Shown: positions 20,332 through 33,056 of the stretch, one piece after another | Layout: each line of letters opens with the position of its first letter | How positions within the stretch are numbered: position 1 is the first letter of the stretch | DNA from: Isoetes taiwanensis | Lineage: Eukaryota > Streptophyta > Lycopodiopsida > Isoetales > Isoetaceae | Length of the DNA stretch: 64,000 nucleotides | Assembly: GCA_021234155.1 (NCBI GenBank) | Contig: JAJEKV010000006.1 | Location: forward strand, 308,001 to 372,000 | Reading direction: 5' to 3' | Translations under genes and position numbers: made by a program | The notes under the pieces: model-generated | What the model saw: only the letters and a program-made list of their open reading frames with translations | Told to the model about the DNA's origin: nothing | The model's database searches: none

Positions 20332-23300
20332 ATGGCTGCTTCACCCAAATTTCCTCAACTTCAAGCTTCAGCTCCACGGGATCCGGCTCTTTTTGAGTCC
20401 GTGACCTTCTCGACACCCACCTTTCGTGAGGCCCTAGTTGGTCCGAGTCGTGAAGTGGCAGAACGCCAGGCGCTTTACGAATTCTCCCAAATGGACCTCC
20501 CTGCACCAAATCCAGCGCAATTGAAGCAGTTTGTTGCTCATATTGTCAACAACCCGGAAGGATATGCTACCACGGTCGATGGCACCACCATTTTGCTTAC
20601 TCAGCCTTTGATTTCTGAGGTATTCCACATTCCTCTTCAAAAACCTTCTTTATCTTGCCTTACAGGACCTGGATGTCACTCAGTTCGGTGCAGTTCCTTA
20701 TCAAGCCAACATGCATCGCCTCACCAATATTGCAAAGTCCCGTGACACTTTTGTCAAGTTTCTGTGGCGCAAATTGCTTGGGTATTCCATCAAGAACACC
20801 CATATCAATAAACCGTTCTACAATGTTGTTATCACGGCCATCCGCTCCACTCACCATATTGATTGACCACAAATACTGTTTTTTAGACTTCTTCATGAAG
20901 TGGATCGCCTTAGGGCTGCCCCCTCCTCCGTCTTTGAAGCCTCCGTGGGTGGCCATCTTCAAGCCCTCATCCGTCATTACATTCCTCTTCCTGGGTCCCC
21001 TTCCATTTCTCATACCTCCACTCATCAATCTTTTCATTCCCTTCCTCAAAACCAACCGGCTGGCACTTCACGCCCTTCTTCTTCTGGTCATGTCCAACAC
21101 AACGCCACACATGTCACTGTCTCCTCTTCCTCCACAGAAACCATGCCCTCCACTTCTCATCATGTCTCTCAGACATCCCAGACAAGGCAACAACAAGGCC
21201 CTGCACCTCCACATCCTCGCCAGCTCCTGTATCAATATCAGCAGGATGTACAGGCCGTTGTCCTCACGTTACAAGAATCCCAAGAAGTTCTCATGAATGG
21301 AGTTCAAGCGTCCCTGAAGGCATCGGATGCTGTTCACAGGGATCTTCAAGTTGCAAACACGCAAGTTCAATCCCTGGAAGACAAACTTCAAGAAAAGCAC
21401 GAGGCTCTCTTAAAGGCCCGTGAGGATCTCAAAATTGCACAATATCAGAACAGCCTGCTTGCTGATCAACAGGCTCAGTTGCAGTCCTCCATTCAGGAAT
21501 TGCTGGAGCACGTCAAGGCCAAGGATAATCTCCTGGGCGACAAGGACAAAGATCTTGCAAAACTTAACACCTTGTATACCGAGCTTTCTCAAAGTTACCG
21601 CACTCAAGTCCATGACCTTACAGAACGAGATGCTCGCATCACCTCCTTAGAAGATCAGCTTTCCACGCTAACCAGTCAGCTCACGCCTCTCCAGGATCAA
21701 CTTACGGAGGCTAAGAAACAGAAAATCATTGATGATGCAGAGATTGCCACGCTTCGACTCCATACTCCTGGGCAATCCTCTTCTCATGACACGCTCTCTC
21801 ATAAACGGGTCCGTGATCAGTCACGTCTCTTGCTAGAAAAGGATAACCGGATCCGCGACCTCGAACATCAACTTCAGCAGGCTGTTCAGTCAGCTGAAGA
21901 AGCCCAGACTAAACAAGAGGGCTACATAAATATAGCTCTTCACATATCTGTGGATTTTCCTACTCCTTCCAGTTACCTGGATTATGTGGTTGCCCGACGC
22001 CATCTCTTTCTTCTGAAGTGGTACGCGGCAGATGGTCAGGTTGATGCCCAGATGCGCCGTGAGGATTTTCTCAGGATTTGGCCCGACCTTTCAGTTGAAG
22101 ACAAAGGTTTACTCTGTGCCCTCTTAGTCTTCGACCTCATCCACTGTGAAGACCCTGATTTGATCACCTTTAGAGTTGTTCAGCCGATGGCGTACATCTT
22201 TCATGACTTCTATCTGGCTGATACGCAAGACAAATTTAGAGATGGGCTACATCAAAACTTTCAGGGCGACCCTCAGGCTCACTGGTTGTTGTTGGATACC
22301 AACCCGTATTTAAAAGAGCATGCTCAAAATCACACTCTTAATCAGGAGTACATGCCAGAGCTTGCTCATCATTTACCTCTATGGCAAGCCGAAGCGCTGG
22401 AACAGGTGCGGAAGAATCTAGCCCATCCAGAGGATCTTCCGTTTGCCCAAATTTATATGCAGCACTTAGCAGGCTACAATCAATTACGTGCCCTTCTGGA
22501 TAGCAAGACCATACCCACGGGATGGGACAGTCCTCCTGTCTATACTCAGCTCTCTGTTTCAGATTGGGACCAGTAGTGCCGTGCTCTTGATCCAGACCTT
22601 GTTCGTGAATTCAGGGAGCAGGCTCAGCAGCCCACGCCCACGGACATGGCTTACTCTCCATATGCTTCATTAGGAGTCCCTCCATGCCCACGGTTTCTCA
22701 CCTCTGACTGGCGTCTTCCGTTTTGGACCAAGGTCCTGGAAGGCCACGCTGGGTGGACTCCTCCTCAGATCTCCACGGATCTCCGGTGGGATCCACGTTT
22801 TGTCAGACGCTCCAATTGGGAAAAAAATGCCACTTTGAACTCCACTGACAATTGGATCTATATTGCAAATGAGCGTGGTTGGCAAAAGCCCGCTGATGCT
22901 GTTCATGGCCTCGATGCCTTCTTGCAGAATGCCGCCACCTCACCAGACCCTTCATTTCACCGTCAAGCCGGCTTCTGTGCTGCTCTCAAGTGCATCCTGG
23001 TAAGCTCATTAAATCGGCAGCGTCCCATCTTTTATTGCAACCCGAATGCCAGCGTCAGTGCCTTCGGACTCCAGACCTGCCTTCTCATGGAGTGCCAGTT
23101 CGTTCCTTCTGAGGCACATGCTGCCCTTGAAGACATGGTACGCTCAGGATTTCTCCTTGACGCTCATCCTGCACTTGGGCTTAACACTCCAGAAGCTCTT
23201 CAAGTACGTCAGGATCTCATTGGCAACTATCACAATGGCGCCCGTCCTCATTCCCGAGAGGATCACTTTCAAACTGCTGGGTTCCCGCCATCAGAAACCC

Positions 23301-23515
23301 TTCCTCCTTTTCTTCACTCTGAGTGTCGTTTGGTGGGGGGGAGTGTTAGTCCTATACCTCCAGGAACAGGACTATTCATGCATACGACGGACCAAGTCAA
23401 GGCCAAGGAACCACAGTCAGGCACAGGTCAGTCGGCAAAGGCCCCGCAGAAGACCAAGCAGACCACGCAGTCAAAGACCACGCCTGCCGTCAAGAGGAGG
23501 CGCTCAAACAAGTGA
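20332..23515 (+). pseudogene. Tat element accessory ORF (post-pol protein)
   Basis: ATG at 20332 in good context (CGCCATGGCT). One long frame can be followed with three lesions: a one-base shift in the A5 run near 20640, TGA at 20864-20866 and TAG at 22574-22576, both plausible former Trp codons. The N-terminal about 200 residues (YEFSQMDLPAPNP, VDGTTILLTQPLISEVFHIP) resemble the helical 'putative plant transposon protein' domain. The middle (about 21230-21930) is a long coiled coil rich in Gln/Leu/Lys. The C-terminal part has WDPRFVRRSNWEKNATLN-type text. The last about 56 codons lie inside the 3' LTR and end in a basic VKRRRSNK tail. Function unknown; comparable to extra ORFs of Tat/Athila elements. 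Confidence 0.75.
23332..23343 (+). promoter_or_regulatory. polypurine tract of Tat element
   Basis: GGTGGGGGGGAG ends one base before the 3' LTR, the expected plus-strand primer. It lies within the accessory ORF. Confidence 0.85.
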
Positions 23516-23923
23516 CGGCCCGTCACCGCCTGCGTCAGCGTCAGCGTGATTTCAGGCACTTCAAGAGGCACCACCAGCATTCCTGCAAATCAGGCCTCCT
23601 TCCAGGAGTCGGCACCGAAATCAGTCAGAGTGTCTATGTTGGGCCAAATGCCATTGTACTATATATATGAGTAGAGCTAGCACACGAGTTTTTAGATGAG
23701 TTTTTTGAGTCTTGTCTCACTTCAGTTTTCTCTCGATTGCGAGAGCTCATGTATCTTCATTGACATCAAGGAAGTTCATTATTGTGGTCTCATTGTTCTC
23801 GGTTGTTTTCTCTTTGTTCTTTTCGCAAATCCCGCGTGACATAGCTCCCGGATTCTCCTGTTAGATCCAAGGGTCCTCACAGAGGGCTGTCTTGCAGGAG
23901 TTCCCGAACCCAGACCCCAAACA
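23344..23923 (+). repeat. Tat element 3' LTR (580 bp)
   Basis: TGTTAGTCCTATACC to CCCCAAACA. It is nearly identical to the 5' LTR, with a TATA repeat at about 23660 and the duplicated CCTGG at 23924-23928. It carries the last 56 codons of the accessory ORF. Confidence 0.95.
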
Positions 23924-23928
23924 CCTGG

Positions 23929-24151
23929 ACCCTCAAGTTTAGGGCAGGGCTACTATCAGAAAAATAGACTTTCTTATTCCTCTTTTTGGTAGTAGCAGGG
24001 GTATAGAGCAGAAGGAGCAGAAATATCAGGAACAGAGATAGTCTCCTCTTCTAAGTTACTGAATCTCAATTCCTCTGTGCCTGCAAAGGTATCATCCACT
24101 TCTTCTGAACATAGTTCCTCAAGTGGTGATCTAGTGAAGAACTTAGATTCA
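23929..24151 (-). pseudogene. LINE A, ORF1 C-terminal fragment
   Basis: On the minus strand an acidic Ser/Glu-rich frame (SPLEELCSEEVDD, FSNLEEETISVPDISAP) ends before the ORF2 start that resumes at 12908. It is bounded by LINE B (through its duplication 24152-24166) and by the Tat element. It is placed in LINE A by the two target-site duplications and by orientation, not by protein similarity alone. Confidence 0.65.
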
Positions 24152-24166
24152 TGTTCTTTCTGTTCT
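24152..24166. repeat. target-site duplication of LINE B (3' side)
   Basis: TGTTCTTTCTGTTCT is identical at 31314-31328 on the other side of LINE B. A 15-base perfect duplication is typical of LINE integration and dates the insertion as recent. Confidence 0.9.
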
Positions 24167-24330
24167 CTTTTTTTTTTTTTTTTTTTTTTTTAAAAGGAAG
24201 GGTTTGATATTAATCATAACTTAAAAACATACAAAAAATAGAAGGGCTCAGAGCCCGAATAGAAAGTAACTGAATACAATGACAACTAGAATCCAGGATC
24301 ATTTCTGACACTCTGATATATTCTTCAGCT

Positions 24331-27300
24331 TCATAGCCAAATACCACTTGCCGGAGCCGAATTCTGAGAGGGGGAGGTTTGAATCGGAAGAGAAGACAGA
24401 TTAAGAAGGGAGGCTGGAATAGCAGGTAAATCAGGGAAAGAGTGGGTGGCATTGAGAGGCATGGCAAAGGATGGTGGGGCAATCCAATTAATCTCAGACC
24501 AGGAAGGGGTAAGTAGCAACAATTCATCCAGGGGAACTTGGATTATGTCGAGAAGAACACCAGCAGCTGCTTCACATCTGCCTTTATGATAATAGTACAT
24601 CGACCTCAGACATGAGAATTGCCTTTCTGTGAGCAGGCGGTTGTTGGTACCAATGAATTTGTGTAGGATATGCGCATTATAAGCTTCCTTGAGGAGGAAT
24701 TTGAGCCTGAAGGTTGCTCTCACTGCTTGTCTTGGAGTTCCCGAGTGGTGCACAGGGACATCATCCGGTAGTATCGTCCCCCTGAAGACTTGGACCACAC
24801 TGTTCAAAAAGGCTGCAATCCACAAATGAGTTCAAGTCAATCAAGGAGTCAAACCGAACAATGAAAAAATAAGACTTGAAGGCCCCCCAAGGCAACCAAT
24901 CCGTATCATATTTTTCCAGCTTAGAGGCCTTATGGGCCATAGCACATCTAATAAGCTCAAATTGGAAATTAAGCTTCATCCAAATAAGATCACACTTCCT
25001 ATTTGCCATAGCCACATTATTCCTGTGTTTCCAGACAATCCACAAGGCTAAATGCAAGATAGAGGAGTCAACTCTGGATTTCTGAAGATTGAAGAATTGA
25101 GCCATACTAGAGATGGAGTCCATGTCAGGGATACTCAATTTAGAGCCAATCTGAGACAGCCACCTCCAGAAATCTTGGATCATAGGACAAGTAAAAATGT
25201 GAAGAACTGTCTCATCCTGACTGTTATACAGGGGGCATAAGGGGTTGTGAACATTATTAAACTGTCTCTTGATCATATTTGTGTTACTTAGCAGGGCATT
25301 ATGCAGGATCAGCCAGGCAAACACTTTGATTTTAGGACAGGAATAGGACTGCCAAATTGAAGAAAGAGTCTTCTTGAAGTTCTTGGAAGATAGGCCATGA
25401 AAAACAGCATACTTTCTTCTCTTCTGAGGAAGACATGCATGATAAATTTTGGAGACCTTATAGCTCCTTTTTACTTTGAAGAACCAGTTCAGAGGGGAGT
25501 GGCTCTCCCCCTTACCATCCTTTCCCAGGACAGAAGAGTAGGCTTGGACAACCTGTTTGTAGATCAATCTGTTGGTTACCCCTCCCCCAACTTTTCTTTT
25601 GATAGACTCCCAAGGAATCCAATTATCATTCTCATCAATCAGATCCCTCACATATAAAATATTGGCTCTACGCCACTTCATGTAACAGGTAGGGTGGCAA
25701 ATAGCCATGGCCGAGTAGGATGGGGGGGCTAGGATAGGAGACCAAAAAATTGAGGTATCCCTAACAGAATTGGTGATTTTATCATGGGTGAACTTACTAG
25801 CCACCATCTCCCAGGCCCTGAAAATGCTCCTAAGAAGGGAGGAAGTGTTAGCAGCACACTTGAAATCATAGAAGGCTGAATCTGGAAGTTGATGTCTTAA
25901 GGTGGCGCTCCCCAGGGGTTTACTCTTGTTGAACCAAAATCTAATGAAGTCCATTGCAGGGGACTGAAAACCAGAAATGGCCTTCCATACATTCTTGGCC
26001 CCTAAGATCTGAGCCTGTAGGAAAAGAGATTTACATCCCAGACCACCAGCCTTCCTGCTATGAGTGAGCTCCTCCCAAGCAGACAAGTGAGTCCCCTGCC
26101 AAATATATTCTTTAATGCATTGTTCAATCTTGTTGTAAGAAGCTTTGTCAGCAATTAGAGCAGAGGAGAAGTAAACATGGCTGCTGGCCAAGACAGAGTT
26201 GGCAATTAGGATTCTACCAGCCAGAGAAAGTGATCCTTTAAGGATTAACAGCTTTTTCCGAATCCTGTTAATCAAGGGTTGCCAGGCCACTTTGTGGGAC
26301 ATATGAATAGCAAGGGGGAGTCCCAGGAGGGTCAGGTATTGTCCCTCAGGAACAAATTTGATACCATGGGTATGGAGATGAGGGTATGAACTGTCAGAGA
26401 GAATGGAACACTTAGCAAAGTTGAGGTGAATCCCAGAGGCAGCTCCAAACCTGGTTATACACTCCATCAAATTATCCAGGCAAGCATTATCAGCTTTGGT
26501 CATGATGAAAGTATCATCAGCATACTGGAGGATGGACAACTGATTATCAGATTGAGGCATCTGGAGGCCATGGATCAGGCCCTTATCCTGATATGAGGAA
26601 ACCATTTTGGTGAGAATTTCAGCAGCAATAATGAAGAGGTAAGGGGCCAGAGGGCACCCTTGTCTCACTCCTCTCTGGATAGGGAAAAAATCAGTGGGAG
26701 CTCCATTAATAATGACACATGAGGAGGCATTCTGATTTATGCCCATGATAAGGTTGATGAGGTAGGGATGAATGCCTATGTGGCTGAGGGACTTCTCCAG
26801 AGACTTCCAGGAAATACAATCATAAGCTCTCTTAAAGTCTAATTTAAGAAGAATGCAGCCTTGCTTGGATAGCTTATTCCAGTGAAGAGCTTCATTAGCT
26901 GCTATGTAGTTGTCCAGTATAGATCTGTTGGGCAGGAAGGCAGATTGGCAAGCATTAATCTTATTTTGGAGATGCACCACCATCCTACCAGCAATGATTT
27001 TAGCCACCAGTTTGTATAGGGTGGTAGTTAAAGAGATAGGACGCCACTCATTTGTCTTGGACGGGGAATCAGTCTTAGGAATGAGGGAGATGACCCCAAC
27101 ATTATAAGTAGGATAGATGGATTTTGCTCTCCAAATCCCCTGGATGAAGTGGACAATGTCATCCTTCATAATGGGCCAGAATTCCACAAAGAATTCTGGC
27201 TGAAAACCATCAATACCCGGGCTTTTCCCCTTTTTCATACTTTTAAGGGTTTCAAAGATTTCAGGCAGTTCAGGGGTCTGGATCCAATCCTCCTCCATCA

Positions 27301-28618
27301 CATCATTAGGGGGCCCTATGTCATCAAAAACCTCCTGTATTTTACTTTCCTCTATGTTTTCATCTTTGAAAAGGTCTGAATAGAATTTATAGAATGCAGA
27401 GGCAATCTCCTTTTCATCTTTGTGTGTAAGACCCTGATCAGTCTCCAACTGAGTAATGGAATTGTTTATAAGCCTATTCCTAGCTACTCTAAAAAACATT
27501 TTGGAACTCTCATGGTCTAACTGATTGTGCATTTTGATCTTGCTTCTTAAAGCCATCCCCCTAACCTGATGCTCCTCCAAGGTCTTAATCTGAATTTCCA
27601 ACTGCTCTTCCTTCAAATGTAAAGCATTATCATTGGGATTTTTTTCAATGAGGGATCTAACATCCTTGATCTGTTCCATGAAGTTATCCCTAATAGCCTT
27701 TCTTTTCTGGGCTAAGTCCTTACCCCATTTCTTCACCCAATCCTTGACTTTCTTCATCTTATCATTAAAGTTTTTCATGGATTGATGCTGCCCAATTTTG
27801 GGAAGGGAAAGGTAGAAAGAAGTGAAGTCTTGGCAGAAAGATTTCATCTGGAGCAGGGAAGTATTAAATTTAAATGGGGTATTCCTCCCTTTAGTTCCCA
27901 GAGGAAGACTTTTAGTATCCAGAAAGTGAGGTTGATGGTCAGAAATAGTGCTGGCAATATCCCCTGTAACAATGCAGTTATCCAGCCAGCTAGCAGAGTT
28001 ATGAATATAGAACCTGTCCAACATGCAAAAGGTTCTCTGGTCCCCTTTTCTCTTGTTATTCCAAGAGAATTTGGTATTGGAGGAAGGGATATAAATCAGG
28101 TCTTGATCAGTGTGCCATTGCTCCCAAGAGTATCTCTCATTCCTAGACATGTTAATTTTATTGCCAAGTTTCATGTCACAGTGGGGGGTATTATTGAAGT
28201 CGCCTGTGATTATCCAATTCTCAATATCCTGTTGTTGACTCATCCAGTTATTGATCTCAGTCCACAATGGCTCTCTCTCATATGGATCAGTAGAAGCATA
28301 AATGTTTATGAAGGCAACTTGACAGTCCTTTATGCAAAGGGTGACACACAACTACCTATTGGAAGGGCTAATGTAAGTATTAATAAGTTTCTGATTGTAC
28401 CAGAAGGTAGCAATCCCCCCTTTTGTACCATCAGCAGGGATATAGCAGGAAGCCATGCCAGGCTTGATCCACTCCCCCAAATTAGCAGACTCAAATTTGG
28501 GAAGTCTATGCTCTTGGATCATTATAATATCGGCCCTGAAGTCCCTCACTGAGGAAATGAACCGTCTTCTTTTAGTAGGTCCCTTGATACCTCTTAGATT
28601 CCAGGTTAGAATCCTCAT
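24331..28618 (-). pseudogene. LINE B ORF2 (endonuclease, reverse transcriptase, zf-RVT)
   Basis: Starts MRILTWNLRGIKGP at 28618. A one-base shift near 28352 splits the endonuclease: the first part holds the catalytic Asn and Glu (QEHRLPKFES), the second GDFNNTPHCD and SDHQPHF. The second ORF (28351-24761, 1196 codons) contains RT blocks NEWRPISLTTTLYKLVAKI, LLKLDFKRAYDCISW, GVRQGCPLAPYLFIIAAE and the catalytic QYADDTF near 26515. It then has the plant zf-RVT region (KIKVFAWLILHNALLSN, C-x2-C... H-x4-C in PLCPL..VLHIFTCP). A second shift near 24800 moves the C-terminus into the frame ending at 24331. Otherwise the domain set is complete. Confidence 0.95.
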
Positions 28619-28650
28619 GGGGAGAAAGGGGAAAGTTGGATGGCAGTAGC

Positions 28651-31005
28651 TCAGTACTTGAGCTTCCTCAGACCATGAGGAGAAGATCTGCTCCTAGTAT
28701 TGTAAGTATGTGGGCAATTCTCACTACCTGTAGGGGACTTTGATGTGGACCTGTTCTTCATTTTCTTTTTGAGAGATCTAAGAGAGGTATTAGATATGTC
28801 ATGCAGGGGGCTGCAGCTAGGATCCTCTTCAGAGTCAGGGACAACTATGTCAAAATGGTTTAGCCCCAAGGCCTCTAAACTGTCCAGGTTTGACTGTAGA
28901 TCAATTAGCCCTGATTCAATGTTCTGACTATCATTACCCATAGGGGTGGATTTGACCAACTCACAATCCTCATCAGAGTCAAAGTTATCTTGCAGGGAGG
29001 GTGGGGTTTCCAACCCAGAGTCACAGTCTTGGGATGCCTGGCTATGACAAATAGGGGAGTGGTCACTTACCTGGATTCGCTCAGCATCCTTTTGAACATC
29101 ATAGTGACTATCTCCTTTATTGTCCACCAAAGGGGGGGCCTTCACTTGCTGACATGTTGCATCCACAGCCTCTGCTACCATTTTGCTGACCAAATCCACA
29201 GTTGATTTGCCATACTTATCATATAAAATAGGTAAAGGAGTATGATGGGAGGGAGTGAACAAAGAGGGAATATCAAAGTTGACCAGAGTATTGTTGGAGG
29301 CAGGGTCAACAGACAGGTCAACAAGAATTCGGTCATTCCTGCAAGTGGAGTTGACTAACGAAGAATCCACCAGAGCATCAGAAGTTGGAGTGTTAGATTC
29401 TTCAATCCGTGAGTGATCTTGGGTTGTATCCAGCAATGGTCGGTTTTGAGCCATGTCAAGAATCCTTCCTTTTCCTTTCGGGCTAGGGAGCCCAGCAGTA
29501 TCATCTTCCAAAATGTTTGAAATATCCTGTAGCACTTTGAACCTGTTTTTGCAGATGACAGGGGATGAGTCTATTGTAGATGGTGTGGGGAGGCTGAGGC
29601 CCCCTTCCTCTATTAAATTGTGGGTGAGCCCCTTTATCCTATCTGCAGATTCTTTTAAATTGATTTGATTTGATTCAGAGATCTGCCAAGTGGAGTAATC
29701 ATCCTCCCAAACTGTGTCTTCTCTGGCCTTAACTAACATGATCTCCTCAAATTGTACCTGACCAGGAGGTTTGTGTTTGTCAAAGGTTTTAATCATGTCT
29801 GAGTTGTTGAAGGAAACTCCTTTCATGGTGCTGCCCTTGTTTAAAACCTTGACAGTTCCACTACTATCCTGGGTCCGAGCTTCCAAGGTGTTATATTTCT
29901 GCTCCAGTTCTTTATTAGCTCGAGCTATTTTTTCCCTGATAATCTGTTTTCTTCGGATTCTCCTCGAGCTGCCATTGAGATTCCCTTGGTGGCGGGGGGG
30001 AGCCTGATCCTCCTCCCCTAAGGTACTATGTTGATCACGTATCGGAATACACTTCTGTCCTCCATGCAATCTTTTCCTGCACACAGGGCAAACAGGGGGC
30101 AATCCATTCCACCTTAAGAGCAAGGATTGATCAGTCCCAAACATATCTTGGAAGGTAACTTCAAGGGGGATAGGTTTGAGAAGATCCAATTGCATGAAGA
30201 TGGTGGGGAGGCCTATCGGGCTGCAAGGCCCGAGGAGATGAAGGAACCAATGGATGAGAATATAGCTTTAAGGCATTGGTCCTCCCGAAGATCGGATTAA
30301 GCTCATGCGGGTGAACATAGGCAAAAGATGCATGAGGGTAGAGGGACGCAGGGGATTAAATTGATACGACCATTTTTGGAATTTGATTCTAAATCCAAAA
30401 TGGGTGAGATGACCCAATTTTAGGATGTGCTCGGCTGCTTGCTCGGAGCAGAACTCAATCACAAAGTACGGGAAGCGAGTCCAGTAAATGGAAGAAATTT
30501 GAATTGATTTAGATAGAGCACATATTTGTTTAGAGACATTCCCCAAGATAATTCCTTCCTTTTCAGTCCAACAAATAACAGCATGCGAAGATAGGAATTG
30601 AAATCGTGATTGACAGAGATCGGGGTTCAATTCAATACCTCTGCTGTGTCGGTACGTCGGAGGGTTGTGTTTCTTCATTGTCACGATGTCCTGTTTAATG
30701 GTGTTATCATCCTTGAAAGGTTGAGTTCTTCGAATGAAAGAGTTGCTTGAGTTCGCATTTAACGGAGCATAGCAATCCCAGAAGGGTCAATCCGGGAAAG
30801 AGGAAGGCAGAGCATTCTTGGGCGCCATTGTAACAGGAACGAAGGTCGTGAATTCCCCAAATTGAATTGGAGCAAGGTCTCCCTGAAGCAGAAGTTGCTG
30901 CTGGACTAAAATTTGTTTCTGTTCTTGGGGTTTTAATGCGCAGAATGTATTTAATATTGAATGCATTGGGGGAGATAATCCGCCCGCTAGATCCGGTGAG
31001 TCCAT
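28651..31005 (-). pseudogene. LINE B ORF1 (RNA-binding gag-like protein)
   Basis: ATG at 31005-31003 in GTACCATGG context. The frame is continuous for 785 codons except TGA at 30789-30787 (plausibly from Trp) and TAA at 30270-30268. The middle shows the plant LINE ORF1 domain (DUF4283-like: YWTRFPYFVIEFCSEQAAE, then FGFRIKFQKWSYQFNP). A CCHC-like knuckle (CPVCRKRLHGGQKC) lies around 30095. The C-terminal half is acidic and Ser-rich, ending basic. It binds LINE RNA by analogy. ORF2 begins 32 bases after its end. Confidence 0.85.
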
Positions 31006-31313
31006 GGTACGGAGGTGTTGCAGAAAAAAACAGAGGAGCGTGAAACGAGAAGAGGGATGATTGGAAGTCAGAAGAGAAAGAGGGATGGCGAATGGCAAAG
31101 AGGAATGTGGAATTTTTGGCAGGGTCGAAGATACCTTTCCAGGGAGATGATGGGACCCAAAAAATCCAAGATGGAAAGCTAGAATGTAGATTACCTTACC
31201 TGCTTACCTCGATTACCGAGTCTGATCGTGATAGAACCCTGGTTAGGGTTAGGCTAGATCAGGGTAGCGCTCGCGCTCGCGTCTCCCGCCCATCCCCACT
31301 TCCCTTGAATCCC
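31006..31313 (-). promoter_or_regulatory. LINE B 5' UTR / internal promoter region
   Basis: About 308 bases before ORF1, including a GC-rich first 50 bases with CGCGAGCGCGAGCG-type repeats and an AACCCTAACC stretch. LINEs of this type transcribe from internal promoters here. No TATA box is seen. Confidence 0.6.
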
Positions 31314-31328
31314 TGTTCTTTCTGTTCT

Positions 31329-33056
31329 TGCCCAACTGTGCATGAAACAATTTCAGGATCCTGTCAATAATTTTTTGAGCTTCCTCCTTTTCAATTAGTT
31401 CCATAAGTTCCTGATGTAGATCATTCCCTTCCTTTGGGTCCCCTTTATCTGGAGAAAAGAACTCCATTCTATTAGGAATTATGGGAGAAACATTAGATTT
31501 CTCACCCTGGAATAACACAGTCTCTCCTATTGACTTATCAGAGTCAGTAGAGTCGGGATACTCATTGACTCTTGGATAAATGGGATCCACAATTATTAAA
31601 GTATTACTCCTTTGTAGATGTGCAGGGGTCACAACTAATTTGGGGTCATTTTCTATGTCAGCTTTCATTTTATTTTTATTTTGGATAATCACTTGGCCCA
31701 TTGGACTTATAAGATTTGCTTTGACTCTGAGTCAAGACTGTGTCTTGGCCAATGGGGCTTATAAGCCCATTATCCTTATTGATATCCTGTTCAATTTCTT
31801 GGCCCTTTGACTGATCATTGGGACTTACAAGAACCTTGAACTGATTCCCCAAATTGATGTTTTGCTCCTTTTTTCTCCATTCTTTATGTTGTCTTCTATT
31901 TTCATTCCTCACCTGTTCAGCATGCCTACTCTCCTCCCTGATTTTTCTTTTTTTCTGAATTCTTCGAGCACTCCCATTGAGATTCCTTTTCTCTTTCTTC
32001 CTATTGTGGACTGGGGTCCAGCCACCCTCCACAATCCCCTTATCTTCCCCTACCACAGCTGGGGTGTTAGCTTGAGTTGAATTTGCAACAGCACCGAACC
32101 ACTTGCCCCCGCCCCCATGCAGCCTAAGCCCGCAGATATTGCATGGAATGGGCAACCCAAACCAATTAAGATTGAGTTTTCTTGGGTTATCGAAGAAATC
32201 CAAGTACTCTATATGTTTGGGTATGGGTTTTAAGATGTCCAATTGAATCCATATCTTTGGGGCTCTTTCAGGGATGATTTCACAACCAATGTAGTCGACA
32301 ATCTCCTTAAATAGAAGTTTGAGGACATCTTCATGCCAATAAATTGGATTTAGGCCTTGAACAAAGACTGAAGCTGGATGAAACAGTTGACTCAGGTTCT
32401 GTGGGTTGAACTTAGGATTTCATTTCTGAAAGTAGAATTGGGTATTGGCCATGAACATTGTGCCTTGTTTGAGCAAGAAAGTTATCGTTTTCTCATTACC
32501 ACATTCTACAACAAAAAAAGTAAAGTATAACCAGTAAATCCCGTTAATCTCCAACCCCCTGGTCATTTTACATATCTCAGTTTTAATGTTCATCAGTTTG
32601 ACATCTTCATGTCGAATGCAACCTATCACAGCGTTGTGTTCCATTTCCTTGAGTTTAGCAGTAATCACAGCATTTTTTAGGTTAGGAATACCTCGAAATT
32701 CCGGTATCTTTCTCCCCCTCTGTTCCTGGATCAAACGCCTCTGTTTCACATTAATTTGATCGAGGATAGGCTGGATAATTTTACTCTGCATCTTCGCGAC
32801 TGGAATCCCATTCTGGCATTCGCGTGATCGGTCGATTCTCCCCCATTGTTCCAATGTCAATCAAAAAATCTCCCACTGGGACTATATTCTCTGTCTTTCC
32901 TTTTCCCAAGAATGTAATGATTTCAATCATTGATTGCTGCTGTTGATTTGACAAGCTCCTAAAAGTTCTTTCAAATTCCATCCATGATTTGTCTGTCCCT
33001 TTCCTGTATGTCTCATGTCCATGTTGAGCCTCGTATCCATTTTGTCCCCGATCCAA
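31329..33056 (-). pseudogene. LINE A ORF1, N-terminal and middle part
   Basis: Starts at about 33056 (MDRGQNGYEAQHGHETYRKG). Frames follow in series: 33056-32781, 32860-32420 (RGLEINGIYWLYFTFFVVEC, the DUF4283-like fold), 32242-31676 (LNWFGLPIPCNICGLRLHGG, knuckle-like Cys pair) and 31701-31329 (acidic). At least three frameshifts. The organisation parallels LINE B ORF1 but the sequence is clearly distinct, so LINE A is another, older family. It is cut at 31328 by LINE B and resumes at 24151. GC-rich sequence with CTAGCGCTCGCC near 33190-33205 is probably its 5' UTR. Confidence 0.8.

Larger units (their letters stand above)
12909..23923 (+). mobile_element. Tat-lineage Ty3/gypsy LTR retrotransposon, 11.0 kb
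   Basis: Order: LTR, PBS, gag-protease, RT, RNase H, integrase, long non-coding gap with an antisense ORF, accessory ORF, polypurine tract, LTR. The LTRs start TGTT and end AACA and are flanked by CCTGG. By eye they differ by about six substitutions and two small indels over 580 bases, so insertion is recent. The lineage call rests on the protease DGGS motif, the FxDDFS-type RT box and the FAWSYKDL linker, an Asp-tRNA-like PBS and the extra ORF after integrase. Despite the young LTRs, the coding part carries several frameshifts and stops, so it is probably non-autonomous. It splits LINE A. Confidence 0.95.
24167..31313 (-). mobile_element. LINE B, near full-length L1-type LINE (7.1 kb)
   Basis: 5' UTR, ORF1, ORF2, 3' UTR and poly(A) (poly(T) at about 24169-24192 on the plus strand) lie between perfect 15-base duplications. 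ORF1 has two in-frame stops and ORF2 two frameshifts, so this copy is inactive. It is inserted in ORF1 of the older LINE A, in the same orientation. The 5' end (31313 downwards) starts GGATTCAAGGGAAGTGG and appears complete, since an about 300-base leader precedes the ORF1 ATG. Confidence 0.95.

Noticed and set aside
27782-28552. 256-codon plus-strand ORF opposite LINE B endonuclease
   Set aside because: It is antisense of a conserved endonuclease frame; no independent motif.
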